Below, piece by piece: positions 1-6,468 of a stretch of 9,002 bases of DNA (position 1 is the stretch's first letter; each line of letters begins with the position of its first letter). Made by a program: the position numbers and the translations under genes. This DNA comes from Candidatus Fermentithermobacillaceae bacterium (lineage in GTDB: Bacteria; Bacillota; Sulfobacillia; Fermentithermobacillales; Fermentithermobacillaceae). Under the pieces are notes generated by a model. The model was not told the origin of the DNA. It saw only the letters and a list, made by a program, of their open reading frames with translations, and did no database searches. The stretch is taken from positions 1 through 9,002 of the forward strand of contig DUTL01000116.1 of the NCBI GenBank assembly GCA_012842105.1, read 5' to 3'.

Positions 1-1
1 C

Positions 2-466
2 GTAAAATTCTCTGAAGTCAAATTCTCCCAAGATGACACGGAAATACTGGTTGCTTACTCATTGGGTTCGTGTGTAGGCGTAGCTTTGTGGGATCCTCAA
101 TGCAGAGCAGGGGGCATGGCCCATGTATTTCTGCCTTACAGGTTAGGAAACAACCAGGAGCCGTATGGCAAGTATGGGGAAACGGCGGTTCCGTACCTCA
201 TATCCGGGCTTCTGAGTATGGGATGCAAGAGAGAGAATCTTGAGGCGAGAATTGCAGGAGGGGCAAACGTAATTTCAGGCTTGTCCTCAGTTTTCGGCGA
301 TATAGGAACGATGAACATACAGGCAGTTCGTGAAGCTTTATCAAAGGAGCACATCCCCGTTGCCGGCCAGCACATAGGCGGGAACAACGGTAGAACAATG
401 CGGCTTTACATAGATTCAGGGAAGGTAACGGTTTCTTCAATACATGACGTCGAGACGGAGATTTGA
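2..466 (+). CDS. cheD: Chemoreceptor glutamine deamidase CheD (5' partial)
   Basis: CheD deamidates selected glutamines of methyl-accepting chemotaxis receptors to glutamate, creating methylation sites for CheR, and in CheC-containing bacteria also takes part in adaptation through CheC. The frame is open from base 2, so the N-terminus lies outside the window; about 20 visible residues precede the conserved block, and the TTG at 62 lies inside that block, so it is not the start. Counting from the first visible codon, the nucleophile is Cys24 in LGSCVGVALWD and the catalytic histidine is His41 in GGMAHVFLP. Their 17-residue spacing matches the C27/H44 pair I recall for Thermotoga maritima CheD. 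The third catalytic residue of that enzyme (a Thr six residues before the Cys) is Ala18 here. The glycine-rich IAGGANVISG segment and IGGNNGRTMRLYI near the C-terminus also fit the family. It is first of five chemotaxis genes, 18 bases before cheY. Confidence 0.93.
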   Translation, partial: VKFSEVKFSQDDTEILVAYSLGSCVGVALWDPQCRAGGMAHVFLPYRLGNNQEPYGKYGETAVPYLISGLLSMGCKRENLEARIAGGANVISGLSSVFGDIGTMNIQAVREALSKEHIPVAGQHIGGNNGRTMRLYIDSGKVTVSSIHDVETEI

Positions 467-484
467 CTAAGGGAGTGGGTGTGG

Positions 485-844
485 ATGGCAAAGATTCTGG
501 TTGCAGATGATGCCATGTTTATGCGAAACAGGACTTCCAGGTTGCTGACTGCCAACGGATACCAGGTTGTTGAAGCCTCCAATGGTGAAGAGGCGGTCAG
601 GCGTTACTTCGAAGAAAAGCCTGATGTTGTACTCATGGATATTACCATGCCTGTACTGGACGGCATCGAAGCCTTGAAGCAATTGAGAGCAAAGGATCCT
701 GGTGCGAAAGTGGTAATGGTAACCGCTTTGGGGCAAAAGAGCATGGTTTTGGAGGCTATCAGAGCAGGCGCACGGGATTTCATAGTTAAACCTTTTGAGC
801 CGGAAAGGCTTCTTGAAGCAGTGAAAAAGCAATGCCAGGAATGA
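485..844 (+). CDS. cheY: Single-domain response regulator CheY
   Basis: Stand-alone receiver domain of 119 residues, the usual CheY length, with no output domain. The acidic pair is Asp8-Asp9, the phospho-acceptor Asp52 (VLMDITMP), the switch Thr80 (VMVTALGQ) and the conserved Lys102 (VKPF). When phosphorylated by CheA, CheY binds the flagellar switch. I chose the ATG at 485 because GGGAG at 471-475 lies 9 bases upstream. An in-frame GTG at 479 would sit only 3 bases after that ribosome binding site and would add two residues (GTG TGG) not expected in the family. The 3' end overlaps cheB, which suggests translational coupling. The neighbouring cheD, cheB, cheR and cheX make a chemotaxis CheY far more likely than an unrelated regulator. 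CheX, encoded about 2 kb downstream, is the probable phosphatase. Confidence 0.93.
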   Translation: MAKILVADDAMFMRNRTSRLLTANGYQVVEASNGEEAVRRYFEEKPDVVLMDITMPVLDGIEALKQLRAKDPGAKVVMVTALGQKSMVLEAIRAGARDFIVKPFEPERLLEAVKKQCQE

Positions 845-1959
845 GACCGAACGGCCCATCTGACAGGATTAGAGTATTGACTGTCGACGACTCCCTTTAC
901 ATGAGGCGAATGCTGCGGAAAATGCTGGAGGGGCATCCGAGGATAACTGTAATAGATGAGGCTAAAGACGGCGTAGAGGCAGTGGCCAAGTGTATTTCTC
1001 AAAATCCCGATGTCATGGTGCTTGATATTGAAATGCCCAAAATGGACGGCCTATCGGTTTTGAGAGATATTATGATAAAGTGGCCCCTGCCTGTAGTGAT
1101 GTTTTCGTCTCTTACGCAGCACGGGTCCCAGGTCACAATCGAAGCCCTTTCAATGGGGGCGGTTGATTTTGTGCCAAAACCGGTGTCCAGAACTTCAGTT
1201 TCGCAGGTAGCCGGAGAATTATGCGACAAAGTGATTCAGGCTTCCGGTGCAAGGCTTAGGGTGCAAGAAGTTAAGCACCGCCATGAACAAGCCCGGGCAG
1301 AGAAACGAAAGGCATTTTCGGGCAAGGCCTCTGTAGATACTCTGGTGGTTATAGGTTCTTCTACCGGTGGCCCCCAGGCACTTGAGGAAATCGTGCCCAA
1401 CCTGCCACAGGACTTACCCGCTGCCGTAGTGATTTGCCAGCACATGCCCAAAGGGTTTACTGCATCTCTGGCCAGGCGGCTTGACATGCTTTCCTCATTG
1501 AAAGTGAGAGAAGCTGCCCGGGAAGACGTTTTAGAGCCTGGGCTGGTACTTGTTGCTCCGGGCGGATATCATCTAAGGCTTGATAAATCGCCTGGCCGTG
1601 AACGTAACGTTTACCATGTGTATCTTGATGAAGGTATGATTGTGCACGGTGTAAAGCCTTCTGTGGACGTAACCCTTTTTGACGCAGGGCCTTTGTTTAA
1701 GGCCAGGCTGATGGTGGCCATACTTACAGGAATGGGAAGCGACGGTGCGAAGGGGGCATGGGTGGCAAGGCAAGCAGGAGCTACGGTCATATGCCAAGAT
1801 CGTGACACCTCTGTAATATGGGGTATGCCCAAAGCGTGTTACGAAGCAGGCGGTTCTGAAACCCTGGTACCCCTGGATGATATGGCTAACATGATAGATG
1901 ACTTCTGCAATAGGCGACAGGCAATGAGAAACGGAGAGAAAACACATGTCACGTTCTGA
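832..1959 (+). CDS. cheB: Chemotaxis response regulator protein-glutamate methylesterase CheB
   Basis: CheB removes methyl groups from receptor glutamates (and can deamidate glutamines) when its receiver domain is phosphorylated by CheA. Residues about 12-130 form the receiver domain: Asp19-Asp20, phospho-acceptor Asp65 (VLDIEMPKMDG), and Lys116 in VPKPVS. A charged linker follows (about 141-168, with a run of Arg, Lys, Glu and His). Residues about 169-355 are the methylesterase domain with the catalytic triad Ser177 (GSSTGGPQAL), His204 (CQHMPKGF) and Asp304 (TGMGSDGAKG). Its 375 residues are typical. Two starts are possible: ATG at 832, or ATG at 841, which overlaps the cheY stop as ATGA. 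Neither has a well-spaced ribosome binding site (AGGA lies directly against 841), so translation is probably coupled to cheY. The 3' end overlaps cheR by 14 bases. Confidence 0.96.
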   Translation: MPGMRPNGPSDRIRVLTVDDSLYMRRMLRKMLEGHPRITVIDEAKDGVEAVAKCISQNPDVMVLDIEMPKMDGLSVLRDIMIKWPLPVVMFSSLTQHGSQVTIEALSMGAVDFVPKPVSRTSVSQVAGELCDKVIQASGARLRVQEVKHRHEQARAEKRKAFSGKASVDTLVVIGSSTGGPQALEEIVPNLPQDLPAAVVICQHMPKGFTASLARRLDMLSSLKVREAAREDVLEPGLVLVAPGGYHLRLDKSPGRERNVYHVYLDEGMIVHGVKPSVDVTLFDAGPLFKARLMVAILTGMGSDGAKGAWVARQAGATVICQDRDTSVIWGMPKACYEAGGSETLVPLDDMANMIDDFCNRRQAMRNGEKTHVTF

Positions 1960-2758
1960 AACCGCGTTGGAAATGCATCCTTACGGCGTAGAGTATTCCT
2001 ATTTCTGCACGAAGGCAGCTGAACTTACAGGGATCAACCTTCACAGATACAAGAGCAAGCAAATGCACCGCAGGTTGGTCAACTACATGAACAGGCGCAA
2101 CATTCCCGATTTCCCCACATTTGCCATGCGCCTGCAACGGGATTCTGACGAGGTGGCAAAGCTTGTCGAATACCTGACCATCAATGTATCTGAATTTTTC
2201 AGAAATCAAGGGCATTGGGAAGTACTGTTTGATGAGGTTGTGCCTCTACTGCCAGACTCAGCCAAGAGGCGCATGAGAGTGTGGAGCGCAGGTTCAGCGG
2301 CTGGCCAGGAAGCTTATTCGGCTGCAATCACTTTCGCCGAACGCTCATTCTACGATGCTTTCATCCTTGGAACAGACATTGACGAACCAAGTTTGAGCAG
2401 GGCCCGGGAAGCGAAGTATACTGTTGATGAAGCAAAAGGTGTTCCTGAAAAGTTACTGGGCAGGTATTTCCGGAAAGAGAACGGCATGTATGTGGTCAAA
2501 GATCTTGTCAAGCAAATGGTCAGTTTCAGAAGGCACGATCTGTTAGGTTCAGAGTATCCCGGGAGTATGGACCTTATCATCTGCCGCAACGTGCTGATCT
2601 ACTTCTCAGAGCAAAGCAAGCAAGATGTAATTTCAAAGTTGGCAGCTTCCTTGAAGCAGGGGGGCGTGTTGTTTATGGGAGCAACAGAAGCTATATTCAA
2701 CTCGAAGGAGTATGGGCTTACGCAGATTTTCCCGTTCTTCTACCGGCGTTTGCCTTGA
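1946..2758 (+). CDS. cheR: Chemotaxis protein methyltransferase CheR
   Basis: CheR methylates receptor glutamates using S-adenosylmethionine and opposes CheB. Its 270 residues match the family. The N-terminal helical domain covers about 1-85 and ends in the signature LTINVSEFFRN (77-87). The SAM-binding domain follows: WSAGSAAGQEAYS (113-125), the acidic strand end GTDID (142-146), and ICRNVLIYF (212-220) before the C-terminal strand FFYRR. The start ATG at 1946 has GGAG at 1933-1936 inside the end of cheB, 9 bases upstream; the 14-base overlap indicates translational coupling. The glycine-rich loop is unusual: families normally read close to GCxTGEEPYS, whereas here Cys is Ser, the first Glu is Gln and Pro is Ala. 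The second Glu is kept, so activity is still likely. No C-terminal TPR extension is present. Confidence 0.95.
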   Translation: MSRSETALEMHPYGVEYSYFCTKAAELTGINLHRYKSKQMHRRLVNYMNRRNIPDFPTFAMRLQRDSDEVAKLVEYLTINVSEFFRNQGHWEVLFDEVVPLLPDSAKRRMRVWSAGSAAGQEAYSAAITFAERSFYDAFILGTDIDEPSLSRAREAKYTVDEAKGVPEKLLGRYFRKENGMYVVKDLVKQMVSFRRHDLLGSEYPGSMDLIICRNVLIYFSEQSKQDVISKLAASLKQGGVLFMGATEAIFNSKEYGLTQIFPFFYRRLP

Positions 2759-2944
2759 CTAAGCAGATACTCATCATTTTGACGCGAGGGCATTTCGGCC
2801 GGGTGCATCTCAAGGAGGCTACGTGCCGGCCCGGAACAGATTTGCTGGGGCAACCTGGTGAGCATAGACACAGATAAAATGGCCGGCATCCTATTCAGCC
2901 AGGCCAAGTTGAGCCAGATCAAGGGTGGCGAAAGGAGAGATTCC
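2759..2944 (+). other. cheR-cheX spacer with mini-ORFs and an inverted repeat
   Basis: This 186-base spacer interrupts an otherwise overlapping operon. A strong Shine-Dalgarno-like AAGGAGG (2812-2818) precedes a GTG at 2823 that opens a 12-codon frame (MPARNRFAGATW) ending in TGA at 2859-2861. That stop overlaps a second GTG at 2858 (GTGA), whose frame is open right into cheX and would encode MSIDTDKMAGILFSQAKL and onward. This second frame is open back to 2783. GGCCGG (2797-2802) and CCGGCC (2826-2831) can pair, which would place AAGGAGG in the 23-base loop. The segment could be a leader that tunes cheX, the N-terminal extension of a longer CheX form, or the remnant of a small gene. The IDTDKMA stretch loosely recalls the C-terminus of anti-sigma factor FlgM, but this is too short to assert. 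I see no confident gene here. Confidence 0.3.
2931..2938 (+). promoter_or_regulatory. Ribosome binding site fixing the cheX start
   Basis: AAAGGAGA with its GGAG core at 2934-2937 stands 7 bases before the ATG at 2945. This decides for that ATG over the in-frame GTG at 2858 and ATG at 2879, which have no well-placed ribosome binding site. The resulting N-terminus (LVNPFLESA) is where CheX-family proteins normally begin. Confidence 0.75.
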
Positions 2945-3418
2945 ATGTTTAGAGCAGGCTTGGTTAACCCCTTTTTAGAGTCTGCCTACAGTTTTCTGAA
3001 AAAAGAGCTTAGCGCTGAGGTTACACGTGGGCAGTTGCGCCTCGAAGAATCACGGGCAACCTCAGGGGAAGTCAATGTTGCCATTGGTGTCACCGGAGAT
3101 GCAGAAGGGATTGTAATATACTCAATGTCAGAACGTACAGCCAAGGCTATGGCTACGGCAATGATAGGCGAATCTGTACCTGTATTTGAGAAACTGGCCG
3201 AATCAGCAATTGCTGAGATGGGCAACATCATCACCGGCCAGGCCGCTATAGGATTGGAAGAGTGCGGTTATGTATGCAAACTCTCGCCGCCTACTCTGAT
3301 TTCAGGCAAAGGTGTGGTTATTTCCACCCTGGATATTCAGAGGCTCATCATCCCTCTTGAAACGCCGTTGGGATATCTTGAGATCTGTGTTGCCCTCAGG
3401 TATTTGAGGCCGAAATGA
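2945..3418 (+). CDS. cheX: CheX-type CheY-P phosphatase
   Basis: CheX dephosphorylates CheY-P and so ends the chemotactic signal; it belongs to the CheC/CheX/FliY family and works as a dimer. From the ATG at 2945 the protein has 157 residues, close to the family norm of about 155. It opens with LVNPFLESAYSFLKKEL and the strand VTRGQLRLEE, as expected for CheX. The single active-site helix SAIAEMGNIITGQA carries the catalytic pair Glu91 and Asn94 (E-x2-N), followed about 20 residues later by the conserved Pro of KLSPP. CheC has two such motifs; only one is visible here, so CheX is the better name. It closes the chemotaxis block after a 186-base spacer and probably acts on the CheY encoded upstream. 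A longer form starting at GTG 2858 would add 29 residues but is less likely. Confidence 0.88.
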   Translation: MFRAGLVNPFLESAYSFLKKELSAEVTRGQLRLEESRATSGEVNVAIGVTGDAEGIVIYSMSERTAKAMATAMIGESVPVFEKLAESAIAEMGNIITGQAAIGLEECGYVCKLSPPTLISGKGVVISTLDIQRLIIPLETPLGYLEICVALRYLRPK

Positions 3419-3476
3419 CATCAAATAATGTCGAAGAATCAGAAACCTAAAGAGGGTTCCTAACGTCTAACAAGAA

Positions 3477-3505
3477 TTGAACAAGGAAGAGATTTAACCT
3501 TTAAG
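3477..3505 (+). promoter_or_regulatory. Candidate sigma-A promoter for the DUF4015 gene
   Basis: TTGAAC (3477-3482), a 17-base spacer and TTTAAG (3500-3505) resemble a vegetative promoter with 4 of 6 consensus bases in each box. It lies in the 112-base gap after cheX, about 25 bases before the next ATG, leaving room for the ribosome binding site GGGAGA at 3519-3524. I see no clear terminator after cheX in this gap, so read-through from the chemotaxis genes is also possible. Confidence 0.33.
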
Positions 3506-3530
3506 CAGGTATGGAGATGGGAGAATTTGC

Positions 3531-4793
3531 ATGGGGGAAAACACCGTAAAGCCTAACCACAACACACAACTACCTTTGAGGCGCCGAAGAAAGACAATGC
3601 GGCCACATGTTGGAGTAATCATTGCCTTGCTGTTGCTCTTGACGAGTTTGCTTACAGCCTACCACTTTGAGGTATTTCCCTTTGACCGGGAGCTGGCCGG
3701 GGAAGACATACCTGGGAATGGGGCGGGCGAGGGGCCCGTTGATGTTGAGGGCTCCGAAGGCCGGGAGGAGCAAACCAGGCTTGCCTCTATGGAGAAGGCA
3801 CTTTCAGCTCGCGGGCTGTATGTTACTATGGATGTTTTCGGCACCCCTTCAAGGTTTACCGGGGTAATAACGTTTATTCGCCGCAATCCTGATCTCAATT
3901 GCCTTGTGGTAGACGTAAAGGACAACAACGGCAGAATTCCCTGTAAAGCCACGCCGGGAATTCCTTCGAAGCCTGCTCCTTACAATCATTTTTCGGGGCT
4001 TGTCAATGTTTTAGATCAAGAGGGCTATTATCTGATTGCAAGGATTGTTGCCTTTCAAGACCCGTACATGGCAAGGGTTGAACCTCAACAGGCAATACGA
4101 AATGCTGATGGAAGCTTGTGGAAGGACAGAGACGGCAGGCTTTGGCTAAACCCTTATGACAAGAGGAATTGGGAATTCGTCAAGGATGTTTCATTGTGGG
4201 CTTTGGATATGGGGTTTCATGAGATCCAGCTGGACTATGTAAGATTTCCCGACAGCGCTCAGGGGTTGGAAACCAGGGGAGTGCTCATGCCTGGCCATGA
4301 AGACTATGAGTCACGAGGTGACGCCATAGCTGCTTTTCTCGAGTATATGGGAGAAGCACTTGAAGGAAAGGCGTACCTGAGTGCCGATGTGTTTGGGTTT
4401 GTGACCATTGCCCAGGACGACATGGGCATCGGCCAGCGCTTGGAGCAGCTGGCTGCATCAGTGGACTTCATATGCCCCATGGTTTATCCGTCACACTATT
4501 ACAACGCGGGAATCTACGGTTTTCAGGTTCCTGAGCAGCACCCCTATGAAGTTGTGTATAACGCCATGGACGAGGCATTGACACGTACTGAAGGCCTCAA
4601 GGGCAAAATCCGGCCCTGGCTCCAGGATTTCTCAATGAGGTTTCATTACGGAACCAAAGAGGTACAGGGCCAAATCGACGCTGTATTCGAACATGAAGTC
4701 CAAACCTATATGTTATGGAATCCTGCCAACATTTACACTGAAGGCGTGAACTATGTGTCCAACGGCCGGGCAGGTGGCCTTAATGACAATTAA
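3531..4793 (+). CDS. Membrane-anchored putative glycoside hydrolase (DUF4015 family)
   Basis: The 420-residue protein has a short basic N-terminus (LRRRRKTMRPH) and one hydrophobic segment at about 27-45 (VGVIIALLLLLTSLLTAY). It is therefore probably a signal-anchor protein with its catalytic part outside the membrane. A Gly/Glu-rich linker (about 55-85) leads to the DUF4015 domain (about 93-410), a predicted TIM barrel related to glycoside hydrolases. Recognisable strands are RGLYVTMDVFGTPSRF, LNCLVVDVKDNNGRI, YYLIARIVAFQDP, FHEIQLDYVRFPD (237-240 VRFP), LSADVFGFVT, VDFICPMVYPSHY and IRPWLQDFS. Asp128, Asp130, Asp235 and Asp286 lie at strand ends, where catalytic acids would be expected. The substrate is unknown; a cell-wall or extracellular polysaccharide is a guess. 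The start ATG at 3531 has GGGAGA about 6 bases upstream. It stands alone, converging on guaB, and is probably not a chemotaxis component. Confidence 0.85.
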   Translation: MGENTVKPNHNTQLPLRRRRKTMRPHVGVIIALLLLLTSLLTAYHFEVFPFDRELAGEDIPGNGAGEGPVDVEGSEGREEQTRLASMEKALSARGLYVTMDVFGTPSRFTGVITFIRRNPDLNCLVVDVKDNNGRIPCKATPGIPSKPAPYNHFSGLVNVLDQEGYYLIARIVAFQDPYMARVEPQQAIRNADGSLWKDRDGRLWLNPYDKRNWEFVKDVSLWALDMGFHEIQLDYVRFPDSAQGLETRGVLMPGHEDYESRGDAIAAFLEYMGEALEGKAYLSADVFGFVTIAQDDMGIGQRLEQLAASVDFICPMVYPSHYYNAGIYGFQVPEQHPYEVVYNAMDEALTRTEGLKGKIRPWLQDFSMRFHYGTKEVQGQIDAVFEHEVQTYMLWNPANIYTEGVNYVSNGRAGGLNDN

Positions 4794-4828
4794 GACGGTA
4801 ACCCATACATGCCCTGTTGGAATAGTGC

Positions 4829-4895
4829 AAGCGCCCAACCCCTTGCCGGTTGTTGCTTAGCGTGAAAAGGGCGTGTAGTTGGGTGCTTCTTTTGT
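4829..4895 (+). terminator. Stem-loop terminator between the converging DUF4015 gene and guaB
   Basis: AAGCGCCCAAC (4829-4839) pairs with GTTGGGTGCTT (4878-4888) as an 11-base stem with one G-T pair. CCCTT (4840-4844) and AAGGG (4867-4871) extend it inward. The plus-strand transcript then reads CTTTTGTTATAT, a moderately T-rich tail, which fits termination of the DUF4015 transcript. On the minus strand no T-run follows the stem, so it is a weaker candidate for ending guaB. The 3' arm and tail lie within the last codons of guaB. An alternative smaller hairpin (CAACC 4836-4840 with GGTTG 4848-4852) competes with it. Confidence 0.45.
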
Positions 4896-6323
4896 TATAT
4901 ATACATCATGGGGATGGCTTTCCCTGAGCCCCGAGCTGCTTATTCGCACAAACCGTGCGTGTTTCTGAAGGTTCTTGAGGCCGGAAGATCCGCAGTAACC
5001 CATTCCTGCCCGCAATCCTCCAATCAGCTGGTAAATTGTGTCCGCCACAGGCCCTTTGTAAGGAACTCTTCCTTCGATGCCTTCAGGCACCAGCTTTGTG
5101 GAAGGTTCCTGGAAATACCGGTCAGCTGCCCCTAGTTTCATGGCGCCTATTGAACCCATTCCGCGGTATACTTTGAAACTGCGCCCCTGCCAGATCTCCA
5201 TTTCTCCCGGGCTTTCCTCGGTTCCTGCCAGGAGCCCTCCAAGCATAACTGCATCGGCTCCCGCTGCCAGGGCCTTCACAATGTCGCCGGAATACTTGAT
5301 ACCGCCGTCGGCGATTACTGAAGCTCCGTACTCCCTGGCTACCAGCGCTGCGTTGAATATGGCGGTGATCTGAGGTACGCCGGCTCCCGCTATTACTCTT
5401 GTTGTACATATGGAACCAGGGCCTACTCCCACTTTTACGCAGTCCGCGCCACGCTTGATCAAATCCCGGGTAGCTTCTCCTGTGGCTACATTGCCTGCTA
5501 TGATTGTTTTTGCAGGGAATGCATTTTTGATCTTCTCAACAGTGTCCAGAACCCCTCTTGAATGGCCGTGCGCACTGTCGATCACAATCACGTCTACTCC
5601 CGCGCTTACAAGCGTTCTTACCCTGTCCATGGTGCCCGGCCCAACGCCTACACATGCGCCTGCAAGCAGCCGGCCTCTATCATCTTTCGATGCGTTGGGG
5701 TACTGCCGGGTTTTCTCAATGTCTTTTAGGGTGATAAGCCCCTTCAGGTGGAATTCATCGTCGACCAGAGGGAGTTTTTCAATCTTGTATCTGGCCATGA
5801 TCTTTTTGGCCTCGTCCAGGGAAGTTCCTACAGGTGCAGTTATGAGCCCTTTCTTGGTCATCACATCGTCTATAAGTTTGGTATAGTCTTCCTCAAACCT
5901 GATGTCTCTGTTAGTAATGATTCCTACAAGACGGTCTTGAGAGATGATTGGTACTCCTGAAATATGATACCTGGCCATTAAGTTGAGCGCATCTTCAACT
6001 GTTTTGTCTGGCGACAGGTAAAAAGGATCAGTTATTACCCCGTGTTCTGACCGTTTGACCCTGTCTACTTCTTGAGCTTGATCTTCCACTGGCATGTTTC
6101 GATGTATTATGCCAAGCCCGCCCTCCCTTGCCATGGCAATAGCCATCCGGCTTTCGGTTACTGTGTCCATGGCAGCGCTAAGAATTGGCATGCGCAGCCT
6201 GAGGGATTTCCCGATTGATGTGGAGATATCCACGTCTCTGGGAAGCACTTCAGAATATCCCGGTACCAGGAGGACGTCGTCAAACGACAATGCGTCACCC
6301 AGGAACTTGTCCTTCTTGTTCAT
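4857..6323 (-). CDS. guaB: Inosine-5'-monophosphate dehydrogenase
   Basis: GuaB oxidises IMP to XMP with NAD+, the rate-limiting step toward GMP, in the cytoplasm. The full 488-residue length is normal for bacteria. The N-terminus LSFDDVLLVPGYSEVLP is the family start, and PILSAAMDTVTE begins the barrel. Two CBS domains lie in the insertion at about 95-205 (for example HISGVPIISQDRLVGIITNRD and YKIEKLPLVDDEFHLKGLIT). The catalytic loop GVGPGSICTTRV carries the nucleophile Cys306. NVATGEAT, IADGGIKYSGDIVKAL and the MLGGLLAGTEESPGE phosphate-binding segment follow. The flap Arg402-Tyr403 is in DRYFQ. The ATG at 6323 has GGGGAG about 9 bases upstream on the minus strand. It converges on the DUF4015 gene and follows the deacetylase gene on the same strand after 145 bases; it probably has its own promoter. 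Confidence 0.98.
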   Translation of the reverse strand: MNKKDKFLGDALSFDDVLLVPGYSEVLPRDVDISTSIGKSLRLRMPILSAAMDTVTESRMAIAMAREGGLGIIHRNMPVEDQAQEVDRVKRSEHGVITDPFYLSPDKTVEDALNLMARYHISGVPIISQDRLVGIITNRDIRFEEDYTKLIDDVMTKKGLITAPVGTSLDEAKKIMARYKIEKLPLVDDEFHLKGLITLKDIEKTRQYPNASKDDRGRLLAGACVGVGPGTMDRVRTLVSAGVDVIVIDSAHGHSRGVLDTVEKIKNAFPAKTIIAGNVATGEATRDLIKRGADCVKVGVGPGSICTTRVIAGAGVPQITAIFNAALVAREYGASVIADGGIKYSGDIVKALAAGADAVMLGGLLAGTEESPGEMEIWQGRSFKVYRGMGSIGAMKLGAADRYFQEPSTKLVPEGIEGRVPYKGPVADTIYQLIGGLRAGMGYCGSSGLKNLQKHARFVRISSSGLRESHPHDVYITKEAPNYTPFSR

Positions 6324-6363
6324 AAGAGATCTCCCCTGTCAAACTCATAAGAGTGTTTTAAAG

Positions 6364-6393
6364 AGTTTATCATTCTCTGTAATTGTGTGACAA
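6364..6393 (-). promoter_or_regulatory. Candidate guaB promoter
   Basis: Read on the minus strand, TTGTCA (6393-6388), an 18-base spacer and TAAACT (6369-6364) make a plausible vegetative promoter, about 40 bases before the guaB start. A second overlapping option, TTGGCT-17-CACAAT, lies slightly upstream. The leader is too short for a purine riboswitch, and I see none of that riboswitch's conserved loop sequences. A 6-base inverted pair (AAACTC/GAGTTT, 6341-6346 with 6363-6368) lies over the expected transcription start. Confidence 0.3.
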
Positions 6394-6416
6394 CTATGAA
6401 ATTGAGCCAATTATGT

Positions 6417-6461
6417 ACCGGCCCGAAAGTAGCCTTGTTTCCCCTTCGTTCGGAAGCCGGT
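6417..6461 (-). terminator. Inverted repeat downstream of the deacetylase gene
   Basis: ACCGGC-CCGAA (6417-6427) pairs with TTCGG-aa-GCCGGT (6449-6461): 11 base pairs with one 2-base bulge and a 21-base loop. It begins 8 bases after the deacetylase stop codon on the minus strand, the expected place for a terminator, but no run of T follows. It could be a weak or Rho-aided terminator, an mRNA-stabilising stem, or a control element ahead of guaB. Confidence 0.35.
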
Positions 6462-6468
6462 TTGGCAG

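Noticed and set aside
62..466. TTG at 62 as the start of cheD
   Set aside because: It falls inside the conserved LGSCV block and the frame is open to the window edge, so the gene is truncated, not short.
479..484. GTG at 479 as the cheY start
   Set aside because: It is only 3 bases from the ribosome binding site; the ATG at 485 is well spaced and begins where CheY proteins begin.
2759..2857. c-di-GMP (GEMM) riboswitch before cheX
   Set aside because: The GGCCGG hairpin drew attention, but the conserved loop sequences of that riboswitch are not present.
2740..2946. 68-codon minus-strand frame across the cheR-cheX spacer
   Set aside because: No ribosome binding site or recognisable composition was found, and it would be embedded against a plus-strand operon.
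5410..5886. 158-codon open frame on the plus strand within guaB
   Set aside because: It lies antisense to the conserved GuaB barrel and CBS region, has no family features, and is explained by codon bias in the real gene.
6324..6420. Purine riboswitch upstream of guaB
   Set aside because: The conserved core sequences are absent and the likely leader is only about 35 bases.
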